NCBI GenBank assembly: GCA_963803575.1
Contig: CAWDMW010000002.1
Coordinates: 1-64,000, forward strand
DNA length: 64,000 nucleotides
Reading direction: 5' to 3'
From: CAWDMW01 sp963803575
Lineage (GTDB): Bacteria; Pseudomonadota; Alphaproteobacteria; Rickettsiales; UBA998
In this document: one piece after another, positions 45,226 through 54,005 of the stretch
How the letters are laid out: each line of letters opens with the position of its first letter
Position numbering within the stretch: the first letter of the stretch is position 1
Position numbers and translations under genes: made by a program
Notes under the pieces: model-generated
What the model saw: only the letters and a program-made list of their open reading frames with translations
Told to the model about the DNA's origin: nothing
Database searches by the model: none

Positions 45226-47172
45226 TTAATGTAGAGTAATATCATCATCCCCTTTAGAGGCAGGCTGAGTATTGATAGCTGTTTCTTTCTTCTTGGGCAA
45301 AGAGGAACGCATTTTCTTTGGAGCAGGCTTATTATTGCTTTCGCGGTCTAACGTTTCACCTGCGACGATTTTCTTGACTTCATCACCTGAGAGCGTTTCA
45401 TACTCAAGCAGTGCTTCTGCCAGCATTTCCAGTTCATGGCGGTTCTCTTTCAGGATAGTAAAAGCACGATCATGCGCGCTTTCAACGATTTGCTTAACTT
45501 CCGCATCTACTTTAGCTTGGGTAGTACCTGCAATGCTGTTGCGGCCACCTCCACCGCCAAGATACCCTTCATCCTGACCAGCGCCATACAAAACTGGCCC
45601 TAGCTCATCGCTCATACCCCATTCAGATACCATAGCACGCGCCAGTTTGGTGGCGTACTGAATGTCGGAGGATGCACCACTTGAAACTTTATCATAACCA
45701 AAAATCAGTTCTTCAGCCACACGCCCCCCCATAGCCACCGCGAGATCATCATACATTTTGTCACGATGATACGAGACTTTATCTGCTTCTGGCAAACGCA
45801 TCACCATTCCAAGCGCACGACCACGCGGAATGATGGTTGCTTTATGAATAGGATCAGATGCCGGACAATGTAGCGCAATGATCGCGTGTCCACCTTCATG
45901 GTAAGCCGTCATTTTCTTTTCATCATCGCTCATCACCATAGATTTGCGCTCAACTCCCATCATTACTTTGTCTTTCGCTTCTTCCAGCTCACGCATGGTG
46001 ACAACTTTTTTGTCGCGACGTGCGGCAAGCAATGCGGCCTCATTAATCAGGTTTGCCAAATCTGCACCGGAAAAGCCGGGTGTACCACGGGCAATCACGC
46101 GTATATCTACGTCAGGTGATAATGGAACTTTGGCAGAATGAACATGCAAAATAGACTCACGGCCATTAATGTCGGGATTGGGTACAACAATCTGACGGTC
46201 AAACCGTCCGGGGCGTAGCAATGCCGGATCTAACACGTCAGGACGGTTGGTTGCCGCAATCAGGATAACCCCCTCATTCGACTCAAACCCATCCATTTCA
46301 ACAAGCATCTGATTGAGCGTTTGTTCGCGTTCATCATTACCGCCGCCCATGCCGGCACCACGGTGACGACCTACCGCGTCAATCTCGTCAATAAAGATAA
46401 TACACGGTGCATTTTTCTTGCCCTGCTCAAACATATCACGTACACGGCTGGCACCTACGCCAACAAACATCTCTACAAAATCTGACCCAGAAATCGTAAA
46501 GAACGGCACCCCTGCTTCACCTGCAATAGCGCGAGCAAGCAATGTCTTACCTGTTCCCGGAGGGCCTACTAGCAAACATCCTTTCGGAATTTTGCCCCCT
46601 AATCGCTGAAACTTGGCCGGATCTTTCAGGAAATCAACGACTTCCTGCAATTCTTCTTTCGCTTCGTCAATACCTGCAACGTCTTCAAAGGTTTTTCGCT
46701 CAGTCTTTTCGTTAAGCAGTCGCGCACGCGACTTACCAAACCCCATCGCACCGCCGCCGCCGCGACCACCCTGCATTTGTCGCATGAAGAAAATATACAC
46801 GCCAATAAACAGCAATAACGGGAACCATGAAAGAAGCATACCCCATACGCCGTCCACCTCAGACTCAGAAGGCGTGGCAGATATTTCAACATCATGTTCT
46901 GTCAGCTTATCAACCAAACCGGGATAATCCGGCGCATTCGCCATGAATGCGTTGCCACTTGTGTAATGACCGGAAATAACATTGGAACCGTCAGGAGTCT
47001 TTTTAATCGTAACATCCTGTACTTCACCCTCTTCTACCTGTTTCATGAAACTTGAAAAACTTGGTTTTTGATAACCGCGCATCTCCATGTTATTTCCAAC
47101 AAGATCAAAGATAATTAGCAGGACAACAAAGATGCCCAGCCAGATGAATATATTGCGGCTCATATTAGGCAT
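45226..47172 (-). CDS. ftsH: ATP-dependent zinc metalloprotease FtsH
   Basis: 648 residues. Two N-terminal membrane spans (about 6-24 and 106-126) around a periplasmic domain, an AAA+ module (Walker A GPPGTGKT, Walker B IIFIDEID, SRH with NRPDVLDPALLRPGRFDR) and the M41 protease with zinc site HEGGH (most have HEAGH). Degrades misfolded membrane proteins and short-lived regulators. Its first codon overlaps the tilS stop (TAATG). The HflK/HflC regulators are at 29-31 kb. Confidence 0.97.
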   Translation of the reverse strand: MPNMSRNIFIWLGIFVVLLIIFDLVGNNMEMRGYQKPSFSSFMKQVEEGEVQDVTIKKTPDGSNVISGHYTSGNAFMANAPDYPGLVDKLTEHDVEISATPSESEVDGVWGMLLSWFPLLLFIGVYIFFMRQMQGGRGGGGAMGFGKSRARLLNEKTERKTFEDVAGIDEAKEELQEVVDFLKDPAKFQRLGGKIPKGCLLVGPPGTGKTLLARAIAGEAGVPFFTISGSDFVEMFVGVGASRVRDMFEQGKKNAPCIIFIDEIDAVGRHRGAGMGGGNDEREQTLNQMLVEMDGFESNEGVILIAATNRPDVLDPALLRPGRFDRQIVVPNPDINGRESILHVHSAKVPLSPDVDIRVIARGTPGFSGADLANLINEAALLAARRDKKVVTMRELEEAKDKVMMGVERKSMVMSDDEKKMTAYHEGGHAIIALHCPASDPIHKATIIPRGRALGMVMRLPEADKVSYHRDKMYDDLAVAMGGRVAEELIFGYDKVSSGASSDIQYATKLARAMVSEWGMSDELGPVLYGAGQDEGYLGGGGGRNSIAGTTQAKVDAEVKQIVESAHDRAFTILKENRHELEMLAEALLEYETLSGDEVKKIVAGETLDRESNNKPAPKKMRSSLPKKKETAINTQPASKGDDDITLH

Positions 47173-48473
47173 TACAGAAAGGTTGCTCCATGGTTCAGGT
47201 CGTTAGATGCGTTATCTGGCAGTTTCGGTATATATTCCATCGAATACTCCCAGTTTTCGCATGATTGTGTCATGTAGTCAATATGGGGTACTGTTGCAAC
47301 CTCGTCAAGACAGTATAATGCTGGCAACCCATGTAATATAGCCGCAGGCCATGCTGGCAACACAACTTGCCTGTCACGCAACTGCTTTAATCCTTTTACA
47401 CTTAATGGTTGTATTTTGGCGCACTCATCTATGGTTTGGACAGTCACCTTAATGCGCTTATCCCATATAACAGCATGATGTTTCGTGAATGTATTACATG
47501 ATATACGGGCTGGCTCTCGCCCGATATAAAGATTGCCTTGATATACTCCTACCCAGCATCCATGCAAAGTCATTGATCGAAATGAATGGCAAGTTTTCAC
47601 GTCAGCAACCAATGGTTGAATAGATACAAATCTTGGCGTGTGTGTATTCCCTGCAACATAGCATAAAAGTAGCCGCATCACCCTTAACGCCAGCTCATCA
47701 TGTAACGTCTGAAAGGCCTTTATGGGTATACATGCAAAAACACTATGCTGTAGGGCATTTTGCGTGTGAATCCAGTCAAGACTGATCTGTTGCAGACAAT
47801 GACTGGCACGCTGCATATGTGATGCAGTCTGGCTTAAACGCTGCTGCGTTAATCCTTGCGTTGCTAAGGCAGGCATCAAACTCCGGATGCGGTTGCGTGT
47901 ATAAGCATTCGAATGATTGGACGCTTCATCAATCCATGGTTGCTGTTGCTCTGTTAGGTATGCTTCTATCTGCTCACGGGTAACAGATAACCACGGACGC
48001 CATAGCATGATGCCGGATACCCTATTGTACGTTTCCATACCACGCAAGCCATCAATACCGCTACCACGTGCCAGCCGCATTAGCACTGTTTCCGCCTGAT
48101 CGCCCATATGGTGCGCGGTGGTAAGATAGCAGATATGGTGCGCGTCACACCACTTCGCCATCACACTGTAACGCTGTCGTCGTGCCTCCTGTTGCCGGTT
48201 GCCTGAAGCATAAACAAGCTGGTCAAGGGTAAATACTTCGCACGCTACACCGTGACTTTTTAGCCATGCCACCACTTGCACTGCTTCTTGCCCAGACTCC
48301 GGGCGCAGACCGTGGTCAACATGCAGTGCGTAAAGAGTAATGTGGCGAGATTGACACCATTCTTTCAGACATAGTGTAAGCGCCATACTATCAGCACCGC
48401 CAGACACGGCAACAGCAAGTGTGGTTAATTCTGGCGGTACTGTTGCATCCAGCGCATCAAATAAATGCGGCAT
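47172..48473 (-). CDS. tilS: tRNA(Ile)-lysidine synthase
   Basis: 433 residues. Converts C34 of the CAU-anticodon tRNA-Ile to lysidine so that it reads AUA, using ATP and lysine. PP-loop AVSGGADSMAL near residue 23, and the family block HHMGDQAETVLMRLARGSGIDGLRGM with N-type ATPase fold; the C-terminal domain (about 300-433) is weakly conserved, as usual. The order cpoB-tilS-ftsH is conserved in many alphaproteobacteria downstream of tol-pal. Confidence 0.94.
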   Translation of the reverse strand: MPHLFDALDATVPPELTTLAVAVSGGADSMALTLCLKEWCQSRHITLYALHVDHGLRPESGQEAVQVVAWLKSHGVACEVFTLDQLVYASGNRQQEARRQRYSVMAKWCDAHHICYLTTAHHMGDQAETVLMRLARGSGIDGLRGMETYNRVSGIMLWRPWLSVTREQIEAYLTEQQQPWIDEASNHSNAYTRNRIRSLMPALATQGLTQQRLSQTASHMQRASHCLQQISLDWIHTQNALQHSVFACIPIKAFQTLHDELALRVMRLLLCYVAGNTHTPRFVSIQPLVADVKTCHSFRSMTLHGCWVGVYQGNLYIGREPARISCNTFTKHHAVIWDKRIKVTVQTIDECAKIQPLSVKGLKQLRDRQVVLPAWPAAILHGLPALYCLDEVATVPHIDYMTQSCENWEYSMEYIPKLPDNASNDLNHGATFL

Positions 48474-48478
48474 ACATA

Positions 48479-49450
48479 CTATGGCTGACAGTTATTAGCC
48501 CGCTCTGTTTCTTGTGCAAGCCCTGAAACTTCCAGATTCGTTTGATTATAGCGCCGTTGAATTTGTTTTAACACCACACAAGCATCCTGTTTCTTGTCGA
48601 TATGTAGCAAGGATTTGGCCAGCTTATATAGATTATCCGGCGCTTTAATGCCGTTAGGTTTCACTTCAAACCCCTGACGAAACGTGTCTGCCGCAGTGAG
48701 GAAATCATTATTCACGTAATACGTCTCACCCAACCAGTAATAGGCATTACCAATTAACTCATCTGATGGATGGTTAGTGATAAAGCGTTTAAAGCTGTCG
48801 CGAGCGCGATCAAAGCGTTTTTCTTTAATCAGTGATACAGCAAAATTATAATGCTCACGCGGCTGACTAAAGCTCATGGCCGGGCGGCTCTCTTTCACTT
48901 GTGGCGGTATTGGTTGCGCCGCAGGTGTTTGAACAGGAGCAGCAACAACCGAACGGCCATTTTGCATGATGATCGGCGCAGGTTGCGTTGTTTTCGCAGA
49001 TGATTGTGACTGTATCGGGATAGTACCGGATTGCCCCATGTCGCCTATGGGCATCGCAATACCCGTTTTCTCTTCCAGCGTTTGCAGACGGTAATCATTA
49101 TCTTCTGCCGCCAGCCTCACTTCACGCTGCAACTGGTCAATAGCAAAGCGATTTTCTTCAATGCCCCCACGAATATTTCGCATTTCTTCCTGAAGACGCG
49201 ACAATTCCACCTGAATGGCAGGTAAGCTCGCAGGGGAAGACGTTGTAGGGGGAGAAGAAACGCCATTACCTTCCAACGCACGTTCCAACCGCGCAACATC
49301 ACGCTCTAGCGTACTTAAGCGACCTGTCAGATTAGGAATATAACGCTCCGCATTCGCATCTTGCCATGCGCTTGCTACGATGACTACACTAATTGCGAAA
49401 GCACTTAAATAGTGTTTGCAGTGAGTCAGGGAAGATATACGGGTATTCAT
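48479..49450 (-). CDS. cpoB: Tol-Pal coordinator CpoB (YbgF)
   Basis: 323 residues. Signal peptide cut near ANA-ER, an N-terminal coiled coil (about 40-125, trimerising in relatives), a Pro/Gln linker, and a C-terminal TPR domain (about 195-315; REHYNFAVSLIKEKRFDRARDSFKRFI, GNAYYWLGETYYV). It links peptidoglycan synthesis with outer-membrane constriction at division. The tol-pal genes that normally precede it are not upstream: alkA is, on the same strand. AGGATAG is the ribosome site. Confidence 0.92.
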   Translation of the reverse strand: MNTRISSLTHCKHYLSAFAISVVIVASAWQDANAERYIPNLTGRLSTLERDVARLERALEGNGVSSPPTTSSPASLPAIQVELSRLQEEMRNIRGGIEENRFAIDQLQREVRLAAEDNDYRLQTLEEKTGIAMPIGDMGQSGTIPIQSQSSAKTTQPAPIIMQNGRSVVAAPVQTPAAQPIPPQVKESRPAMSFSQPREHYNFAVSLIKEKRFDRARDSFKRFITNHPSDELIGNAYYWLGETYYVNNDFLTAADTFRQGFEVKPNGIKAPDNLYKLAKSLLHIDKKQDACVVLKQIQRRYNQTNLEVSGLAQETERANNCQP

Positions 49451-49572
49451 AGGGCTATCCTGTTAAGTATTATGTGTGACATAGTCGTAACAAGTTCTGC
49501 TTAGTGATGCACTAAAAAACCTCTCATACGCTATATTTTAACGGATTTTTTAGTAACAGGGCGAAGATGCCA

Positions 49573-50217
49573 CTAATACCCTACCGCTTCCGGATCAACA
49601 GCGCGCCATAAAAACCATGTTGCCGCACTACAATAGGGGTGCCACGTCTGAGACAACTCACGCGCGATGTGATCGGGAAAAGGTTTGGCTTTAGCAACGC
49701 CATATTCCTGATAAATAGCACGTTGCAACCCAATATCTCCAAGGGGCAGGATGTTTGGACGCAGCAGGCAGAACATTAGAAACATATGCGCCGTCCACTG
49801 TCCAATACCTGTGACCTGCGTAATATGAGTTATCACCTCTTCGTCGCTCATAGCATCCCAACTACCAGTATGTAATTGTTCATCCAGAAAGAATGTCGCC
49901 AGCAAACGTATATAGCGGAGTTTTTGGCGTGAAAACCCACATGCTCGCAACTGTTCATCAGATAGCGCTAAAATGACGGTAGGTGTGATAGGGGCATTAT
50001 CTGTTTGTGCTTCCAACTTTGCCCATGTGGCATCAGCAGATTGCACGGAAACCTGCTGGCCGATAATCGCGCGCGCCAGTGTGTAAAACGGATCACCACG
50101 ACTGAACAGCCAGTCATCCGGGTACCGCGTAATAAGTTGTGCCATCACCAGATCATGGCGCAGATGCGTTATGGCATCATCCCAACAGGGGGCAAATATT
50201 GTGGTTGCTTGAGTCAT
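49573..50217 (-). CDS. alkA: DNA-3-methyladenine glycosylase II (HhH-GPD)
   Basis: 214 residues. Removes alkylated bases. Helix-hairpin-helix and GPD region TGIGQWTAHMFLMFCLLRPNILPLGDIGL carries the catalytic Asp (in LPLGD). Earlier ARAIIGQQVSVQSADATW is the typical helix. It lacks the extra N-terminal domain of E. coli AlkA, as do most short bacterial members. Divergent from lepA-N with about 77 bases between the starts. Confidence 0.92.
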   Translation of the reverse strand: MTQATTIFAPCWDDAITHLRHDLVMAQLITRYPDDWLFSRGDPFYTLARAIIGQQVSVQSADATWAKLEAQTDNAPITPTVILALSDEQLRACGFSRQKLRYIRLLATFFLDEQLHTGSWDAMSDEEVITHITQVTGIGQWTAHMFLMFCLLRPNILPLGDIGLQRAIYQEYGVAKAKPFPDHIARELSQTWHPYCSAATWFLWRAVDPEAVGY

Positions 50218-50294
50218 CGTAAAATAAGGTTAGTAAATAAGCATTAGACAGACTATATAGGATGTTTAGCATACTTTTTCATCGCTTAATATCT

Positions 50295-50864
50295 ATGACT
50301 GACTTACCTCGCATCCGTAATTTTTCTATTATTGCTCATATTGACCACGGCAAATCTACCCTTGCAGACTGCCTAATTCGCTATTGTGGCGCGGTGGAAG
50401 ATCGCGATATGCAAGCGCAGATGCTGGATAATATGGAGTTGGAGCGTGAGCGCGGTATTACCATTAAATCACAGACCGTGCGGCTAACGTACAAAGCGCA
50501 AGATGGTGAAACCTATATTTTGAACCTGATGGATACGCCCGGGCATGTGGATTTCAGCTATGAAGTAAGCCGCTGCCTGACAGCCTGCGAAGGATCACTC
50601 TTGGTAGTGGATGCCTCACAAGGGGTGGAAGCGCAGACGCTGGCAAACGTCTATCAGGCGATTGACGCAGATCACGAGATTATTCCAGTACTAAATAAAA
50701 TTGACTTGCCCGCAGCAGAGCCAGAACGCGTGCGCGAGCAGATTGAAGAAGTAATTGGACTAGATGCGTCCGATGCGGTGTTGGTGTCGGCAAAGTCCGG
50801 CATTGGGATTGAAGCATTGTTGGAAGCCATTGTGACACGTTTACCTCAGCCACGCATCCTGTAG
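50295..50864 (+). CDS. lepA: LepA/EF4 N-terminal GTPase domain, separate gene
   Basis: 189 residues from MTDLPRIRNFSI (an ATG at 50262 adds 11 non-family residues). All GTP-binding motifs are present: G1 AHIDHGKS (14-21), G2 ERGITIKS (52-59), G3 DTPGH with the catalytic His84, G4 NKID (134-137), G5 SAKSG (165-169). The frame ends in a natural stop after RLPQPRIL, exactly where normal LepA passes from the GTPase domain to domain II. The remaining domains are at 4800-6056 on the other strand; 189 plus 418 is about the full LepA length (near 600). No frameshift or decay is seen. tRNA-Arg starts 50 bases downstream. Confidence 0.95.
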   Translation: MTDLPRIRNFSIIAHIDHGKSTLADCLIRYCGAVEDRDMQAQMLDNMELERERGITIKSQTVRLTYKAQDGETYILNLMDTPGHVDFSYEVSRCLTACEGSLLVVDASQGVEAQTLANVYQAIDADHEIIPVLNKIDLPAAEPERVREQIEEVIGLDASDAVLVSAKSGIGIEALLEAIVTRLPQPRIL

Positions 50865-50914
50865 CCAATCCTTTACAACTCTCGCTAAAGCCGCTATGAA
50901 CGGAAGCTGCATGT

Positions 50915-50991
50915 GGTTCCGTAGCTCAGCTGGATAGAGTACTGCCCTCCGAAGGCAGGGGTCACGCGTTCGAATCGCGTCGGAACCACCA
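50915..50991 (+). tRNA. tRNA-Arg (anticodon CCG), CCA encoded
   Basis: Full cloverleaf: acceptor GGTTCCG/CGGAACC, U8-A9, D arm GCTC...GAG, anticodon stem CTGCC/GGCAG with loop CTCCGAA (CCG at 50949-50951), T arm ACGCG-TTCGAAT-CGCGT, discriminator A and genomic CCA. Reads CGG codons. Confidence 0.97.
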
Positions 50992-51050
50992 ATCCTCTTT
51001 ATGCTTGACAGGATGATAGTCTTAACCTAAAGAAAAGGCTTGTTTATGAT

Positions 51051-51410
51051 ATGCCTAAATTGGCACACTATATTATGTCTGAAGTTCCTATGAACGAATA
51101 TCTTCGACAAGCCGTCGAAGAGCGTGCTACATCAGATGCCAATAAAGGCATTCATTGGCAGCACGATGGGGAGTGGGAAGACGTCTATGATACGGCTCAT
51201 AAAGCTGCATTAGATGCTAAAAACTCTGCAAGAGGTGAAAGCAACACTGAAATCGAAGTTACTAACCGAGGCGAAAACCGCTCAGCTATTGATGTTGAAG
51301 CTTCGGAGATCAGAGAACTTCCTGAAGCCAAAGAGGAAGAGCAAAGAAACTCTGGAAACTTCGATAGCGATTTGTATCCAAAAGATGACCCTAGTTCTTG
51401 GCCGGATTAA
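51051..51410 (+). CDS. Acidic orphan protein, function unknown
   Basis: 119 residues, strongly acidic and hydrophilic, no signal or membrane span. The first third has a helix (NEYLRQAVEERATSDA) and a Trp-rich stretch (IHWQHDGEWEDVYDTAH); the rest is low complexity (Glu, Asn, Ser, Asp) and ends in PKDDPSSWPD. An internal start at 51066 or 51090 is possible. It follows tRNA-Arg and is closed by two tandem terminators. A gene just downstream of a tRNA is a common place for acquired DNA. Confidence 0.55.
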   Translation: MPKLAHYIMSEVPMNEYLRQAVEERATSDANKGIHWQHDGEWEDVYDTAHKAALDAKNSARGESNTEIEVTNRGENRSAIDVEASEIRELPEAKEEEQRNSGNFDSDLYPKDDPSSWPD

Positions 51411-51417
51411 TCGCCTT

Positions 51418-51442
51418 CCTTTACCGTGCGGGTAAAGGGTTT
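51418..51442 (+). terminator. Terminator, first of two
   Basis: CCTTTACC/GGTAAAGG with a GTGCG loop, then GTTTT. Confidence 0.75.
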
Positions 51443-51454
51443 TAGCTACACTCC

Positions 51455-51489
51455 TGCCTTATTCTCCTACAGAATAAGGCACTTTTTTT
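51455..51489 (+). terminator. Terminator, second of two
   Basis: Perfect 11-bp stem TGCCTTATTCT/AGAATAAGGCA, loop CCTAC, then a seven-T run. Stronger than the first. Confidence 0.92.
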
Positions 51490-51574
51490 GCCCGGCGTTT
51501 ACTGATGAACGCATCATCCCCCCTCTCATCATTGTAGCTAAAAACGCTGGTTAATAAATCGTGATAATGGCATT

Positions 51575-51814
51575 ATGATAAGGACATTATCATTTAGATA
51601 CTTCATGTATATACCATACTTTGTTTTCGCAGTCGTTTCGTTCCTTCTGGTTCCTGCCAGCTTGATGTATGGGAAGGCGCTAGACGATGAAGTTTTTATA
51701 ATGGATGGAAGATACGGTATGGGCGTCCGAATCGGGGTTGTTTTCGCTGTTGCATTTGCAATAGCAGGGCTGATCGGCATAACCGCCTTTATGCAATCCC
51801 TACCATTCAACTAA
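51575..51814 (+). CDS. Small two-span membrane protein
   Basis: 79 residues. Two hydrophobic spans (about 9-31 and 50-74) with a short polar loop (GKALDDEVFIMDGRYG). The start lies inside a GATAATG/CATTATC inverted repeat. Own long terminator downstream. Family unknown. Confidence 0.5.
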   Translation: MIRTLSFRYFMYIPYFVFAVVSFLLVPASLMYGKALDDEVFIMDGRYGMGVRIGVVFAVAFAIAGLIGITAFMQSLPFN

Positions 51815-51867
51815 GCTATTTCAGACAATGTTTTGAATGAGCATTGTCTGAAATAGCTCTCTTTTTT
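51814..51867. terminator. Long bidirectional terminator
   Basis: Perfect 17-bp stem AGCTATTTCAGACAATG with its complement, 11-base loop, then CTCTTTTTT on the plus strand. It separates the small membrane-protein gene and the convergent pccA. Confidence 0.9.
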
Positions 51868-51876
51868 ATCGCAACG

Positions 51877-53889
51877 TTATTCTGCCTCTTCCTCGGGTGC
51901 AGAAAACTCAATGAGTAATTCATTGGCTCTCACACTTTGACCACCTGCCACATGCAGTGCTTTCACAACTGCATCATCCTGCGCACGGAAAATATTTTCC
52001 ATTTTCATGGCTTCAATCGTCAGCAATTCCTGCCCTGCATAGACGCGATCCCCTTGTTTCACCGATACACTGGCCACCAGTCCGGTGATAGGAGAACTTA
52101 ACTGATTCCTGCTGTCGCTATCATCACGCTCAGGCATATGAATGGCCAGCTCCGCCACACGCGGGGTGCGTACTTTCACATTGGCTTCTGACCCGCCATA
52201 ATGCAACTCATACCCTTCAGTAATGCGTCGCATCTGGACACTCACCGCTTTGTCATTCACGGTACCCTGAAACAAGCGCCGCCCCAACTCCCAGTCTGTG
52301 CGCACAGTTGCCACACCGGTGCCAAAACTAATATCGTAGCCACCCTCTGTTTCTGTTGCAATCACCGGATAATCATTCCCTTCAATATGCACTACCCAGC
52401 GCGCACCCAATATTCGGCTATACCCCGGCATCTGTCCACTCACACACGCCGCGCGCGAGGCATCTTTTAGATAAGCAGACACTCCAACACCAATAAAGAC
52501 ACGTAAATTTTCTTCGGTTAGCGAGTTGGATGCATAGCCTTCCGGATATTCCTGTGCAATAAAGTTGGTAGACAAATCCCCTTTAACAAAGCGCTCGTGA
52601 TTCAGGATAGACTGCAAAAAGCTGATATTATGTGCGACCCCTTCCACCACGTATGCGGATAGAGCAGATTTCATACATTCAATCGCTTCCTGACGTGTGT
52701 TGGCATGAGTACATATCTTGGCAATCATCGGGTCATAAAACATACTGACTTCGCCGCCACTATACACACCTGAATCAATAATGATTTTTTCGTCACCTGT
52801 TGTCTGCGGCTCTTCATAGCGTGTAACACGGCCAATGGATGGTAGGAACCCGCGTTTAGGGTCTTCCGCGTAAATACGACTCTCAAATGCCCATCCTTGA
52901 AACGTCATATCTTTTTGCTGGAACGTCAAAATTTCGCCTGCTGCAATACGGATCATCCACTCCACTAGATCAATACCCGTAATGAGTTCACTGACGCGAT
53001 GTTCCACCTGCAAGCGGGTATTCATCTCCAAAAAGTAGAAATTCTTTTTATCGTCAACAATAAATTCGACCGTTCCCGCCGAAAAATAATCCACTTTTTT
53101 GGCAAGCGATACAGACTGACGCCCCATTTTAGCGCGCAGGCTTTCATCTACGAACGGGCTTGGCGCTTCCTCAATCACTTTCTGGTGACGTCGCTGAATG
53201 GAACATTCACGCTCACCCAAATGCACCACATTGCCGTGCTTATCCGCTAGCACCTGTATTTCAATATGGCGCGGATTATCAAAGAATTTCTCGATAAAGA
53301 CACGGGAATCCCCAAAGCTGGAACGCGCTTCACTGGCGGCCAGTCGCATACCGTCTTTTAACTCGCTTTCATCGCGAACAATCCGCATGCCTTTGCCACC
53401 ACCACCAGCGGCAGCTTTAATCATCACCGGGTAGCCAATTTTACCCGCCTGCTTGCGAGCATCGGTCAGCGTAGTAACGGCGTCCACGCCACCCGGCACC
53501 ACATTAACCCCCGCTTTTTTAGCCAGCTTCTTTGACTCAATCTTATCACCCATCGCACGTATAGCCGCAGGTGACGGGCCAATAAGCGTGACGCGTCGCT
53601 TGGATAATGCCTCAGCAAAATCTGCATTTTCTGACAAAAACCCATATCCTGGATGAACAGCTTGCGCACCGGTCTGTGCAACAGCATTTAGGATTGCTTT
53701 GACATTCAGGTAACTCTCGGAGGATGGAGACGAGCCAATGTAGATGGCCTCATCCGCTTCCTTCACATGACGGGCATTCGTATCTGCCTCAGAATACACC
53801 GCCACTGTTTTAATACCCATGGTGCGACAGGTTTGCATAATACGCAGGGCAATCTCCCCACGATTCGCTATCAGAATCTTTGTAAACAT
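51877..53889 (-). CDS. pccA: Propionyl-CoA (acyl-CoA) carboxylase alpha subunit
   Basis: 670 residues from MFTKILIANRGEIALRI; a start at 53958 would add 23 non-family residues. Carries the biotin carboxylase and the biotin carrier in one chain: N-terminal carboxylase with ATP-grasp (AAAGGGGKGMRIV, ECSIQRRHQKVIEEAPSP, FLEMNTRLQVEHRVSE), a PccA-specific middle domain (about 455-590) and the biotinyl domain with EAMKMEN, Lys being the attachment site. Partner of pccB at 24437-25975. Together they feed propionyl-CoA into methylmalonyl-CoA. Confidence 0.95.
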   Translation of the reverse strand: MFTKILIANRGEIALRIMQTCRTMGIKTVAVYSEADTNARHVKEADEAIYIGSSPSSESYLNVKAILNAVAQTGAQAVHPGYGFLSENADFAEALSKRRVTLIGPSPAAIRAMGDKIESKKLAKKAGVNVVPGGVDAVTTLTDARKQAGKIGYPVMIKAAAGGGGKGMRIVRDESELKDGMRLAASEARSSFGDSRVFIEKFFDNPRHIEIQVLADKHGNVVHLGERECSIQRRHQKVIEEAPSPFVDESLRAKMGRQSVSLAKKVDYFSAGTVEFIVDDKKNFYFLEMNTRLQVEHRVSELITGIDLVEWMIRIAAGEILTFQQKDMTFQGWAFESRIYAEDPKRGFLPSIGRVTRYEEPQTTGDEKIIIDSGVYSGGEVSMFYDPMIAKICTHANTRQEAIECMKSALSAYVVEGVAHNISFLQSILNHERFVKGDLSTNFIAQEYPEGYASNSLTEENLRVFIGVGVSAYLKDASRAACVSGQMPGYSRILGARWVVHIEGNDYPVIATETEGGYDISFGTGVATVRTDWELGRRLFQGTVNDKAVSVQMRRITEGYELHYGGSEANVKVRTPRVAELAIHMPERDDSDSRNQLSSPITGLVASVSVKQGDRVYAGQELLTIEAMKMENIFRAQDDAVVKALHVAGGQSVRANELLIEFSAPEEEAE

Positions 53890-54005
53890 GGTTTGTGTAT
53901 AATGCACGCGCTGGCTGCTGACAACAGGATATTGATTTTCCATTAGACATTTAACCACAACATCTGACTGTTTTTCTCATGCAAACATTGCTATACCGTC
54001 CGACT

